DNA of 64,000 bases from Leptodactylus fallax (lineage: Eukaryota; Chordata; Amphibia; Anura; Leptodactylidae). Location: assembly GCA_947044405.1 (NCBI GenBank), contig CAMRHE010000133.1, forward strand, positions 186,001 to 250,000. The letters run 5' to 3'. How positions within the stretch are numbered: the stretch's first letter is position 1; each line of letters starts with the position of its first letter. The notes below the pieces were generated by a model. It did no database searches. It was not told where the DNA came from and saw only the letters and a program-made list of their open reading frames with translations. The translations under genes were made by a program, and so were the position numbers. This document shows, one piece after another, positions 24,701 to 35,600 of the stretch.

Positions 24701-27700
24701 AGTATTCTGTAAATTTTTCCCTTATACTTTCAGTATTCAATTCTCAGTCTCCAACATCTCCGCTTGCAGTCATTCAATAGGAACAGTCATGGTTTACTCC
24801 CAGGGGATATAGATCTGTCCTGGTCATGGGGCGATCACACAGGTGCACAGCTCGATACAGCACAGTTATCAGAGCTTCTGTCTTCTGACTAGGCATGACC
24901 ACAACATAACAGGCCAGATTTTTATCTACTCGATATGGCGTTCCTACTGAATGACCGCAGAGACCTTGAAACTAATACAGAAAGTACAACTTATATGAGG
25001 AGAACCTTTATTTACAGGGACCAAAATACCACTTATGGGCAATTTTGGAACAGACTAATTTCGAATATTACGTCTGTATTAGGGGCAAAGCCAATGCTGC
25101 TAAGGGGTGAAGATCTTAAAAGGAGTTTCCAGGATACCTCTCAAGAAGGCTAAAAAAAAAAAAAAAAAAACACACTTCCCTGTCTCCGATACGCAAGTCT
25201 CCCACTGTGATCCGGTCCTGCTGCTCCCACGGTCTTGTTCAGGTGGAAGTCCTCACCACACAACTGTTGAGACCAGTCAGCAGTCTCAGGAAAGGAACTC
25301 GGACGTCATATCACCTGTGATGTCCCGTGTTCTTTCCCATGAGGCCAATCAATGGTCTCAGTGAAGGACAAGTGATGTCACTACCTGTGACATCCTGGGT
25401 GTCACTTCCTGATGTTGCATGACCGCTGAGGCCAATCAGCAGCTTCAGCAGAAGGGATCTGGAATGTCACAGCCGGCGAGGAGTTTCACTTCTAGAACAC
25501 AACGGAACAGCAGGAAAGGAATAAGCTGGGAGGACACCGGACCCAGGTATGATGATTTTTTCTTCACCTGAACTGGCCTATTTTTTTTTTATTTTTGCCC
25601 AGACAATCTAAGCTAAAAGTTTTAAATTTGAAAGAAATAATCCATACCAACCTTCACACAGGCGCTTCTTTGCCAAGGCGGCTGCCCTATGGGAGATGTA
25701 CTTCACAACCACCATATTTTTGGAGTTTGTGGTGGGGCTGGCATAGAGAGATACTGCATGTATGCCAGTTGTGGTCTCTCCCAGGATCTCCTCTATCGCA
25801 TCTTTATCCAGAAACCCCGGCAGGCCATCCAGTGTAATCTCGCTCTTCTCGGTGCTTCGGCACACCGTTATCTTACAGCCTGGCTGTATTTCAAAGCCGG
25901 CAAGTTGGACAATGGCTTGCTCTGCATAGTGTTTTGAGGAATAACGTGCATAGGCGAAGCCACGGTTAAGGCCGCTGAAGGTCATCATTAAGCGAAACTC
26001 ATACAGCTTTCCAACAGATTGGAAAAGAGGTATCAAGGTGTCTTCATATATCTCTTGTGGAAGGTTTCCGATGAAAACTTCAGACCCAAGTGGTGGGACA
26101 TCTCCAACCCACCCTGGCAAAAAAATAAAAATAAGTCACACAAACCCTTTTCCATTGTACCTCTGTCTTGCCACAAAAAGTTAAAGGGGCAGTGTATCTA
26201 GGATAGTCCTTTTTCTTAGAAGGTTCTCCACCTATTAGCTGTAAACTGTGGCATTCCATAAGAACCCTACCTCGCAGGCAGGTTAGGGTCACCTGAATCA
26301 ATCTGTTTTCCCCTTGTGAATTCCCAACTGTGCAGCTGAGATCACCATTTTTGTCTAGGATCATGATTGTCGTCGTCAATTAAAGGGTGTGTCACCAGGT
26401 ATTACCATTGCTCCAAAAAGCTAAACTCATGTACATAAAACTGGAGGCAGCCATTTGGGGAAAACACTGATTCAGGTGACCCTATTGGCAGGGCTGGGTT
26501 GTTGTGCTGGGGTCGGGGGACACTCCCTTTAACACAAAAACATCCAACACTATACTTGCCCACATTTGTCCTCTGCTGGTGGGGACCAATAAGACTTTTC
26601 CCACCAATGTTTTATAGACATCCCTGCTTTGGAGTTCACTTTTTGCAAAGCACAGGGTGAAATCCACAGCAAAATCTGCTCATAAAACACAGCTTGCCAC
26701 AAGAGGACATCGCCTTAGTAAGAAGTCAGCATCTCACAGTTTTAAAGAACCACACAACGCTCTATACAATTACCTGGAGGAGGGCCGCCATATATCCTTT
26801 GTCCATTGACTTGGCTCAGTTGAATATTTGAGCCTGTTATCCATTTATCAAGCGCATCCTTCTTTCTACTGTTTATGGATTCAAGCCAAGCCTGTGGCTA
26901 AAACAGAACAAAAAAAATTACACATCACCACCATTAGCTTTTGCTATACTAAAGACACCCTTTGTTGCAAAAAAAAAGTCAGGAAGCAAATAATCCATTT
27001 AACATACAAGAGTCGTCTGGTTTCTAACCATGACGGCCTATCCATAGGTTAAGCCATCAATACTAGGTTTGTGGGGGGTGTCTGACACCCAGGACCCCCA
27101 CAGCTCAACTGTACCGAGACAGAGCAGCTCTAATATTTACATACCATAAGCAGTACCACCTCCGTTTCGGAGATCTGTGGGGGTCCCACACATCTAATAT
27201 CGATGGCTTATGCTATGGATGGGTCAGAAATGTTAGAAATGTTTTTACTTCGTTTCTTCCAAAAGCCTTGACTTTTCCGTTCACAGAGCTGTATGACTGC
27301 TTATTTTTTGTGGGACAAACTGTAGTTTGTAATGTCACCATTTAATATTCCGTACAATGTACTAGAAAGCAGAAAAAAAAATTCAGAGTTGGGTGGAATT
27401 AGAGAAAAACTGCATTTGCACCATTTTATGGGCTTGGCTTTCACTGTGCAGCCAAAGTGACATGTTACCTGTATGCTGCAGGTTTTCACCATTACAGCAA
27501 TACCAAAATACCTTTAAAAAAACAAATCTGGGGAGAAAAAAAAAAAAAAAAAAAAAAAAATCTCTTCAGTTGACATTTTCCCACAACTTTAGATTTCTGT
27601 AAATGGGGCTGCTTAAGGGTTGGTTCACAGAGTTCAGGGACTTTGTCCCATTCTGCAAAATAGGCAGAGAGAAAAGTCCTAAAAGCAGGCAGAAACCCTG

Positions 27701-30700
27701 CAGACCCCACTATAGTCTATGGAGTCCTTGGGTAACCACTTTTTAAGAGTATAGGGTTTCTGTTTTTTGGGTCCCCAAGATCCAAAGAATGGAAATTCAA
27801 ACTGTGAAGTTAGCATCATGGAGATTTTTTTTGCAGGGCTAGATGTACTTTTTATTTATATCATTTTGGGGAATGTCTGATGTTTGATCCTTTTTTACAG
27901 GAAGTAAAAAACAAAAACCCTGTGGTTCAGCTTTTGACTTTTTGAAACATTTTTAGACCCACTAGTGGCCTTAATACACTGCAGTGTATTGTAAAATCGC
28001 TAGTCCAGCCTGTAATAGAACCAACGTAATGACAACCCTGGGAACCTTCAATAGGCTCCCAGTTGTCATGGTAACTGCTCGCTCCCCCTGGAGAGCCAGT
28101 AGCATAATATAAAGACCCCGACATCTGCCGTATTATGGCAGATGTTGGGAATAGGTTAAAATCTGCAACAATCAGCTAGTATGAAAACCCTTCTGTCATC
28201 CATCGTGCATGTATGGTGGGTGTTGAGACTTTAAACAGCACCTGCTCAGGAGCTGAGCGGGCACCATAGTCCCCTCCGATCATAGGGATCAACCCTTTAG
28301 AGTTAGAGCAAGATCCATTAACATGATAGCCAGGAAAGTATTAAAGAGGACCTTTCATGTCCTCTGGCATATACCGCTATATAGTCGACTGAGCGCTGTC
28401 GGCTTTCCCGTTACATGCCCCGGGGCTGAAGATATCTGTGAATAAAGGTGGGTTCACACCTGCGCTTTAGTCCATCCACCTGCCAGTCCGAGTGAAAATC
28501 TCGGGGAACGGGATCGGCATCGGATACCGACAGGTTAGCGACGCATTGGTTAAAAACCCATTCATTTGAATGGGTTTTTAAAGCAATGCGCGGGAGTCTG
28601 ATTGCACCCTCTGCGCTGCGAATCTTTTTTTTTTCGTCGGAAACAAAGTCGGACATGCAGCACTTCGTGTCCGACGAAAATCAGCTTTGCAGCACAGAGG
28701 GTGTAAGCGCATTCAAATGAATGGGTTTTTAACCAATGCATCGCTAACCTGTCGGTATCCGATGCCGATCCCGTTCCCCGAGATTTTCACTCGGATTGGC
28801 AGCGGACGGACTGAAGCGCAGGTGTGAACCCACCCTTACCAATCTTAGCCCACTGTCAGAAGAGCGTTCCTGACATCTAGCTGGGCTGTGATCAGTGGCC
28901 AGTGCATACGACCATGAATGCAGGAACTTTGTGAACAGGTTATCAGACAGGTGCACTACATGTATGAGAAGATAACCCGGACAATAAGGACATCATGGCT
29001 GGGTTTCTGACAAGTCCCAGACCATAGAAAGTTCCTGCATTCAGTTGTATCCATTGGTAACCAATCAAGACAAAAGGTGTCACCACTAAGATGGTTGGAG
29101 GAAATATTTAACCCCTTAACCACCCAGGGCGTAATAGTACGTCCTGAGTCGCATGACGATGTATGGAGAGCGCTCAGGAGCTGAGCGCTCTCCATACACC
29201 GCAGGTGTCGGCTGTATAATACAGCCAGGACCCGCAGCTAACAGCAGCGATCGGTGCCTGCACCGATCGCGGCTGTTAACCCTTTAGATGCCGCGGTCAA
29301 ACGCGACCGCGGCATCTAAATTGCAGAGCCGCCAAGGGTGCCGCCATTTTTACCTCATCGCCGCCCTCCAGAACATCGGAGGGCGGCGCTTGGTTGCCAT
29401 GACAGCCGGGAGCCTATTGAAGGCTCCCAGGCCTGTCATTACATTACAGCTATTACGCGATGCCAGAGGCATCGTCTAATAGCAGTGAAGGCATTTTGCT
29501 ATTCATTGCGATACAGTAGTATCGCAGTGAATAGTATGATCGATCAGACTCCCTAGGTTTCAAGGTCCCTAGGGAGTCTGATCATACAAGTAAAAGTAGA
29601 AAAAAAAAGTTTTTAAAAGTATGAAAAAATTAAAAAAAACACAAAAGTTCAAATCACCCCCCTTTCCCTAGATCAGATATAAAAGTAAACAAACAAAAGT
29701 AAGCATAAACACTTTAGGTATCCCCGCACTCCAAAATGCCCGAACTATTAAAATATTTATCCCATACGGTGAACGGCATAGCGGGGAAAAAAAATCAAAA
29801 TGGCCAAATAGCGTTTTTTTCAACACTTTGTCTCCTATAAAAAAATTGAATAAAAAGTGATCAAACCATCAGCTCTTTCCCCAAATGGTATCAATAAAAA
29901 CGTCATGTTTTCCCGCATAAAAAGACGCCTTACCCAGCTCCATACATGTAAATATGAAAAAGTTACAGGTGACAATATGGCGACGCAAATTTTTTTTTCT
30001 ATTTAGCAAAGTTTTAAATTTTTTAAAAGGTATCAAAACATTACAAATACTATATAAATTTGGTATCGCCGTGTTCGTACTGACCCGCAGAATACAGATA
30101 ACATGTCATTTTTACCACACAGTGAATGGTGTAAAAATTAAACCCATATGAATTTGGCGCAAATTCAGTTTTTCTCCAATTGCACCTCATTCTGAATTTT
30201 TTTCCAGCTTCCCAGTACATTGCACAGCATATTGAATAGTGACATTACAAAGTACAATTTGTTTTGCAAACAATAAGCCATCATGTGACTCTGTGAACTG
30301 AAAAATGAAAAAGTTATGGCTCTTGGAATGTGGGGAGGGAAAAACGAAAATGCAAAAACAAAAAATGGCCGGGTCATTAAGGGGTTAAAAATCTGCAAAA
30401 TCTTGTTTATATTTGCAAAAATGTTTGTCTACAAATATAATGTTATGTTCATGGAAAAACCCCTTTAAGTGAAATCCATCAAAACAGACAGCACAGCATA
30501 CAGTAATGGTGTCTCCTACATAAGCAGAGCTCCCATGGTCTAAGTCCCCGTACGGTTCTCCTTAATGAGACATCACCACGAGACCTCTCGCACAGCCAGT
30601 CTCCTGCTCAGTACTGACCAACAACCTCAGTCTGTCTGCAGACCCTCTTCCTTCTGCAGCAGTTTTTCTGGTTGGTAATTCCCAGATTATACCTTTTTTT

Positions 30701-32363
30701 AAACCAGGCATTAACCTATAAGGAGCCATCAATGAGGTGTTATTCGCATATTCCTCCTTAGGGACCATTCCATTATGCATGTCCGGCTTTTATGCACACC
30801 TGCATTTGGGTTTCCGTTCTTTGGGTCCCAGAAAACCAATCTGCTTAAGAAGTGTTTACCTGAGGAAACCCTTGAACACTATAGACTATAATGGAGTCCG
30901 TCCGAAAGCAGATTTTTCAAGCGGATTCTGGGATGGAATTCCCAAATGGAAACCAACCACTGGTGTGAACCTATCCTTAGAGTTCTGGGTTAGGGTTGGT
31001 TCACATTTGCGCCTGGTGTCCGTGCACCGTGAATCAGACCTAAATATCAGAAAAAAGGATTGGGAAAGGTTTTGCAAACGGTTTGTTTAAAAACCCAATC
31101 CGCAGGTGTCCGATTGCAGCCTCCGAGCCGTGAAGCCGCTTTTTTTGGTTGGAAACAGTAAGACATGCAGAACTGTCTGACCAAAAAAAAAAAAAAAAGT
31201 TAGGTTCACACCAGCAGTTGTTTCCATTCGGGAAATCCATCCCAGAATACACTTGAAAAATACAGATAGAAAGAGTCCTCCTAGCAGAACTCTGCATTTT
31301 CAGGTGGACGCCATTATAGTCTATGGGGTCCACGGGTTTCCTCAGGTAAACGCTTTTTAAGCAGATTGGTTTTCCGGGTCCCCAAGCGCAGGTGTGAGCC
31401 TAGAGTAAGCAGGACATGCATAGTGAGATAGTCCCTATAGAGTCTCTCCCCTTCTGACTCAACCCAGTCAGTCCTACTAATCTCCTCCTGGATATTGGCA
31501 AGAGGCAGCGTCACTATCACACTGACAACCTCTGCACAGACACTACTACCCATGTCAGGTAGTCAGACCGAGCCCGCTGCAGCAGGATGTGCCCCACCAC
31601 GTGCCTCCGCCGGTTACAGACCCTCCTATGAGTGTTACAATGTATCATTTATTACCAATCCATTAATTAAACACTTCCTCTCCATCCCAAGCACCCCTCC
31701 AACACACTAACCTTCACCTGACAACCCCAAATAGGAATACATTTTATTTATATATCACCAACATATTCCACAGCACTGTACAATTACACAAGAGATGGTA
31801 GAACTACAAGTCCCAACAGATCCACTCAGCTTTTCCTAACCCTCAGCCCCATACACAAGCCTGCACTGTAGCACAGGTGACCCCGCCCTATGTACTAAGC
31901 ACACGGAGCATCCAAATCTGCAACGGAAAAAAACTGCAGAGCCGACCCCATGAGATTTTTTGTGCGGTTTCTAAGTTATACTGGTGAAAGTTTATTTTAA
32001 CATGTTTTATCTGCAGAATCAAGAGGCTCTACCATAGCCGCATCCAAGCTGCACCGTGTGCACGCACGCTAGCCTACACACGCGATGTATACGCCGCGCC
32101 AAGACGAAATCATAGGATGCAGCGCTATACAAGTTATGGCTCCAGCAAAACTACAACGCCTAGTAAGAGCTCACAGCATGCTGAGTGTTGTAGTTCCTCC
32201 ACAGCTTGCAAACCGCACACTACCTGCCCCCGCCATTTCCATCTTAGGGAAAATAGCAATATATTGCAAAAATAAGTAAAACGCACCAATAACAACAAAT
32301 AAAGCCGTGAGCTGCCGCCCCTACCTCTAATTCCGCTCGCGGGGACCCCTTCTTGTGGTTCAT
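18341..32363 (-). CDS. dnd1: dead end homolog 1 (Dnd1), complete coding region in four exons
   Basis: This is a germ-plasm/germ-cell RNA-binding protein. In fish and frogs Dnd1 is maternally deposited, binds 3' UTRs (for example of nanos1) and is needed for primordial germ cell survival and migration. The exons (32325-32363, 26774-26897, 25652-26113, 18341-18783) join with GT/AG sites in phases 0, 1 and 1 to 355 residues; human DND1 has 353. Visible domains: a DALDKWITGSN...QVNGQRIYGGPPPGW N-terminal block (about 24-58); RRM1 at about 66-144 with RNP2 VFIGNL (67-72) and RNP1 RGFAYARY (105-112); RRM2 at about 147-205 ending HRAAALAKKRLCEG; and a C-terminal double-stranded-RNA-binding fold at about 259-342 (CLQLLCENLKLGQPH, then GYSW). 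No stop or frameshift was seen. Of the A1CF/RBM46/SYNCRIP relatives, only Dnd1 combines two RRMs with this short length and dsRBD. Introns 1 and 3 are 5.4 and 6.9 kb because of repeats. Confidence 0.94.
19066..23817. mobile_element. Large non-autonomous TTAA element, 4752 bp
   Basis: TTAA (19062-19065 and 23818-23821) flanks the element. Its ends are inverted copies, CCCCTTAACGACC and CCCCTTAAGGACC (13 bp, one mismatch). A hairpin lies at 19260-19300 (GATGCCGCGGTCA / TGACCGCGGCATC). From about 20620 to 23350 the body holds diverged copies of a unit of about 390 bp opening 'gaggggtgtagtttccaaaa', one of them inverted (about 21000-21090). No transposase-like frame was seen, so it is non-autonomous. 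TTAA targets suggest a piggyBac- or Kolobok-type mobiliser; which one cannot be told from the sequence. It sits in intron 3 of dnd1. Confidence 0.8.
20620..23350. repeat. Diverged tandem array of about 390-bp units inside the TTAA element
   Basis: Unit starts ('gaggggtgYagttttcaaaatggggtc') are seen near 20660, 21450, 22160, 22550, 22940 and 23330. The last four are spaced about 390 bp apart. Each unit continues with 'ggggtttccactgtattggtac', 'tctgcaaatgcgacatggca', 'ccctccaaaagctaaatagc' and 'accacatatggggtatt'. One unit at about 21000-21090 is in the opposite orientation. Divergence between units is high, so the expansion is old. Confidence 0.75.
25652..26113 (-). CDS. dnd1: dnd1 exon 3 (RRM1 and RRM2)
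   Basis: The acceptor 'ttatttttttgccag' precedes base 26113. The exon completes the glycine codon from exon 2 and then reads WVGDVPPLGSEVFIGNLPQ. It encodes residues 55-208: the whole first RRM (EVFIGNL ... LMMTFSGLNRGFAYARYSS) and the degenerate second RRM (ITLDGLPGF ... MVVVKYISHRAAALAKK). The donor is GAAG/gttggt at 25652/25651. It is the best conserved exon and gives the main identification. Confidence 0.95.
26774..26897 (-). CDS. dnd1: dnd1 exon 2
   Basis: 124 bases encode PQAWLESINSRKKDALDKW...GQRIYGGPPP and the first base of the next Gly codon. The donor is CCTCCAG/gtaatt (26774/26773). The acceptor is ambiguous: 'ctgttttag' before 26897, or the NAGNAG-like 'gccacag' six bases on, before 26891. 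Both keep the frame and differ only by residues PQ. The VNGQR(K/I)YGGPPPGW block is characteristic of Dnd1 and its A1CF/RBM46/SYNCRIP relatives. Confidence 0.93.
27235..28160 (-). repeat. TTAA-family interspersed repeat, reverse fragment, interrupted
   Basis: Blocks shared with the other copies include 'attccgtacaatgtac', 'ccaaagtgacatgttacctg', 'agggctagatgtactttttat', 'aatacactgcagtgtattg' and the end 'ccgacatctgccgtattatggcag...ggttaaa'. Unrelated sequence (about 27530-27830, starting with a long A-run) interrupts it. No coding potential was seen. Confidence 0.6.
28345..28435. mobile_element. End fragment of the 43004-type TTAA MITE
   Basis: 'ttaaagaggacctttcatg', then 'ctatatagtcgactgagcgctgtcggctttcccg' and 'ccccggggctgaagatatc', matches the left end of the elements at 37356-37670 and 43004-43735. 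The rest is missing, and the 394-bp palindrome starts a few bases further on. Confidence 0.7.
28444..28837. mobile_element. Near-perfect palindromic MITE, 394 bp
   Basis: The two halves are inverted copies over almost their whole length. The ends read 'aggtgggttcacacctgcgc' and 'gcgcaggtgtgaacccaccc'. Inner arms pair 'ggtatccgatgccgatcccg' with its complement, and the loop is near 28640. There is no coding potential. A single strand could fold into a hairpin with arms of almost 200 bp. It lies in intron 1 of dnd1. Confidence 0.8.
29112..30384 (+). mobile_element. TTAA-flanked non-autonomous element, 1273 bp
   Basis: TTAA at 29108-29111 and 30385-30388 flanks ends CCCCTTAACCACCC and (inverted) CCCCTTAATGACCC. 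A GATGCCGCGGTCAAACGCGA hairpin lies near 29288-29320, like the one in the 4.75-kb element. Further hairpins lie at 29520-29585 ('gatcagactccctagg...ccctagggagtctgatc'). No open frame of note. This is the cleanest copy of the family scattered at 2405, 6108, 11172, 15480 and 27235. Confidence 0.8.
30770..31415. mobile_element. GGTTCACA-type palindromic MITE sequence, at least two copies
   Basis: Phrases such as 'cctgcatttgggtttccgtt', 'gactataatggagtccg', 'ggttggttcacatttgcgc', 'taggttcacaccagcagttg' and 'aagcgcaggtgtgagcctag' recur in inverted pairs. This suggests two or three overlapping or nested elements of the family also seen at 37275-37838. Exact ends were not resolved. Confidence 0.5.
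32325..32363 (-). CDS. dnd1: dnd1 exon 1 (start codon)
   Basis: A 39-base coding part reads MNHKKGSPRAELE and ends at GAG/gtaggg. A very short first coding exon is expected for Dnd1. The start is supported by the phase-0 junction to exon 2, by the lack of an upstream in-frame ATG in the 60 bases above, and by a TATA box at a suitable distance. The N-terminal residues themselves are not strongly conserved, so this exon is less certain than the others. Confidence 0.75.
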
Positions 32364-32407
32364 GTCTTCTATACGTCTTTTATATGTCTTCTATACGTCT
32401 TCTGTCC
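32364..32407 (-). repeat. Four 11-bp direct repeats in the dnd1 5' leader
   Basis: On the plus strand, GTCTTCTATAC, GTCTTTTATAT, GTCTTCTATAC and GTCTTCTGTCC follow one another exactly, starting immediately upstream of the start codon. They would lie in the transcribed leader if the TATA box at 32458 sets the start. Function unknown. Confidence 0.7.
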
Positions 32408-32457
32408 TTCTTCTATAGTCGCAATGGCCGAATGAGTGAGAAGCTTCAGAGCTGGAG

Positions 32458-32465
32458 TTTATATA
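32458..32465 (-). promoter_or_regulatory. TATA box of dnd1
   Basis: On the minus strand TATATAAA lies 95 bases upstream of the ATG at 32363. A start about 30 bases downstream (near 32430) would leave a leader of about 65 nt. The position is inferred from sequence only. Confidence 0.55.
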
Positions 32466-32657
32466 GACTTCCAAATACCAGAACTTTCTGTGCACCTCAG
32501 CCCTGACCAATCCTGAGGGGGCCTCACTTATCTGGGATCCTCACAGGACCTGCAGCCCCGGCATACCCCCCATGGAGATAACGGGGCATGATGAGGGTTG
32601 GGGAGAGGAGGATGGGAGTTGTGGTGCGTATAGAGGTATGTGTTATTGTATGGGCGT

Positions 32658-35600
32658 CAGGGCTAGATATGGGGGGCAGGTGATCAGGGTGAGATATGGG
32701 GGGCAGGTGATCAGGGTGAGATATGGGGGGCAGGTGATCAGGGTGAGGTATGGGGGGCAGGTGATCAGGGCTAGATATGGAGGGGCAGGTGATCAGGGTG
32801 AGATATGGGGGGCAGGTGATCAGGGCTAGATATGGAGGGGCAGGTGATCAGGGTGAGATATGGGGGGCAGGTGATCAGGGTGAGATATGGGGGGCAGGTG
32901 ATCAGGGTGAGATATGGGGGGCAGGTGATCAGGGCTAGATATGGAGGGGCAGGTGATCAGGGTGAGATATGGGGGGCAGGTGATCAGGGTGAGATATGGG
33001 GGGCAGGTGATCAGGGTGAGATATGGGGGGCAGGTGATCAGGGTGAGATATGGGGGGCAGGTGATCAGGGTGAGATATGGGGGGCAGGTGATCAAGGTGA
33101 GATATGGGGGGCAGGTGATCAGGGTGAGATATGGGGGGCAGGTGATCAGGGTGAGATATGGAGGGGCAGGTGATCAGGGCTAGATATGGGGGGCAGGTGA
33201 TCAGGGTGAGATATGGAGGGGCAGGTGATCAGGGTGAGATATGGGGGGCAGGTGATCAGGGCTAGATATGGAGGGGCAGGTGATCAGGGTGAGATATGGG
33301 GGGCAGGTGATCAGGGTGAGATATGGAGGGGCAGGTGATCAGGGTGAGATATGGGGGGCAGGTGATCAGGGTGAGATATGGGGGGCAGGTGATCAGGGTG
33401 AGATATGGGGGGCAGGTGATCAGGGCTAGATATGGGGGGCAGGTGATCAGGGATGGATATGGAGGGGCAGGTGATCAGGGCTAGATATGGGGGGCAGGTG
33501 ATCAGGGTGAGATATGGAGGGGCAGGTGATCAGGGTGAGATATGGGGGGCAGGTGATCAGGGCTAGATATGGGGGGCAGGTGATCAGGGTGAGATATGGA
33601 GGGGCAGGTGATCAGGGTGAGATATGGGGGGCAGGTGATCAGGGCTAGATATGGAGGGGCAGGTGATCAGGGTGAGATATGGGGGGCAGGTGATCAGGGT
33701 GAGATATGGGGGGCAGGTGATCAGGGTGAGATATGGGGGGCAGGTGATCAGGGTGAGATATGGGGGGCAGGTGATCAGGGTGAGATATGGAGGGGCAGGT
33801 GATCAGGGTGAGATATGGGGGGCAGGTGATCAGGGTGAGATATGGAGGGGCAGGTGATCAGGGTGAGATATGGGGGGCAGGTGATCAGGGCTAGATATGG
33901 AGGGGCAGGTGATCAGGGTGAGATATGGGGGGCAGGTGATCAGGGTGAGATATGGGGGGCAGGTGATCAGGGTGAGATATGGGGGGCAGGTGATCAGGGT
34001 GAGATATGGAGGGGCAGGTGATCAGGGCTAGATATGGAGGGGCAGGTGATCAGGGTGAGATATGGGGGGCAGGTGATCAGGGTGAGATATGGGGGGCAGG
34101 TGATCAGGGTGAGATATGGAGGGGCAGGTGATCAGGGTGAGATATGGGGGGCAGGTGATCAGGGCTAGATATGGAGGGGCAGGTGATCAGGGTGAGATAT
34201 GGAGGGGCAGGTGATCAGGGTGAGATATGGGGGGCAGGTGATCAGGGTGAGATATGGGGGGCAGGTGATCAGGGCTAGATATGGAGGGGCAGGTGATCAG
34301 GGTGAGATATGGGGGGAAGGTGATCAGGGTGAGATATGGGGGGCAGGTGATCAGGGCTAGATATGGAGGGGCAGGTGATCAGGGTGAGATATGGGGGGCA
34401 GGTGATCAGGGTGAGATATGGGGGGCAGGTGATCAGGGTGAGATATGGGGGGCAGGTGATCAGGGCTAGATATGGAGGGGCAGGTGATCAGGGTGAGATA
34501 TGGGGGGCAGGTGATCAGGGTGAGATATGGGGGGCAGGTGATCAGGGTGAGATATGGGGGGCAGGTGATCAGGGTGAGATATGGGGGGCAGGTGATCAGG
34601 GTGAGATATGGGGGGCAGGTGATCAAGGTGAGATATGGGGGGCAGGTGATCAGGGTGAGATATGGGGGGCAGGTGATCAGGGTGAGATATGGAGGGGCAG
34701 GTGATCAGGGCTAGATATGGGGGGCAGGTGATCAGGGTGAGATATGGAGGGGCAGGTGATCAGGGTGAGATATGGGGGGCAGGTGATCAGGGTGAGATAT
34801 GGGGGGCAGGTGATCAGGGCTAGATATGGGGGGCAGGTGATCAGGGATGGATATGGAGGGGCAGGTGATCAGGGCTAGATATGGGGGGCAGGTGATCAGG
34901 GTGAGATATGGAGGGGCAGGTGATCAGGGTGAGATATGGGGGGCAGGTGATCAGGGCTAGATATGGGGGGCAGGTGATCAGGGTGAGATATGGAGGGGCA
35001 GGTGATCAGGGTGAGATATGGGGGGCAGGTGATCAGGGCTAGATATGGAGGGGCAGGTGATCAGGGTGAGATATGGGGGGCAGGTGATCAGGGTGAGATA
35101 TGGGGGGCAGGTGATCAGGGTGAGATATGGGGGGCAGGTGATCAGGGTGAGATATGGGGGGCAGGTGATCAGGGTGAGATATGGAGGGGCAGGTGATCAG
35201 GGTGAGATATGGGGGGCAGGTGATCAGGGTGAGATATGGAGGGGCAGGTGATCAGGGTGAGATATGGGGGGCAGGTGATCAGGGCTAGATATGGAGGGGC
35301 AGGTGATCAGGGTGAGGTATGGGGGGCAGGTGATCAGGGCTAGATATGGAGGGGCAGGTGATCAGGGTGAGATATGGGGGGCAGGTGATCAGGGTGAGAT
35401 ATGGGGGGCAGGTGATCAGGGTGAGATATGGGGGGCAGGTGATCAGGGTGAGATATGGGGGGCAGGTGATCAGGGCTAGATATGGAGGGGCAGGTGATCA
35501 GGGTGAGATATGGGGGGCAGGTGATCAGGGCTAGATATGGGGGGCAGGTGATCAGGGTGAGATATGGGGGGCAGGTGATCAGGGTGAGATATGGGGGGCA

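Larger units (their letters stand above)
18784..25651 (-). other. dnd1 intron 3 (6.9 kb), mostly repeat
   Basis: The intron is bounded by a GT donor (25651-25650) after GAAG and an AG acceptor (18785-18784). A 4752-bp TTAA-flanked element makes up most of it. The part near exon 3 (25180-25500) holds dispersed repeat text with two or three copies of 'gaggccaatcagcagc'-type phrases. No other exon was seen on either strand. Confidence 0.85.
26898..32324 (-). other. dnd1 intron 1 (5.4 kb), repeat-filled
   Basis: The donor is GAG/gtaggg at 32325/32324 and the acceptor ends at 26898. It contains MITE scraps (27040-27225), a reverse TTAA-family fragment (27235-28160), a partial copy of the 43004-type MITE (28345-28435), a 394-bp palindrome (28444-28837), a full TTAA element (29112-30384) and GGTTCACA-family MITEs (30770-31415). 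No other exon was recognised. Confidence 0.85.

Noticed and set aside
32572..35534. Many 60-113-codon frames (VRYGGQVIR / GAGDQGEIW) on both strands
   Set aside because: Artefacts of the 27-bp minisatellite; the 28-bp variants shift the frame repeatedly.
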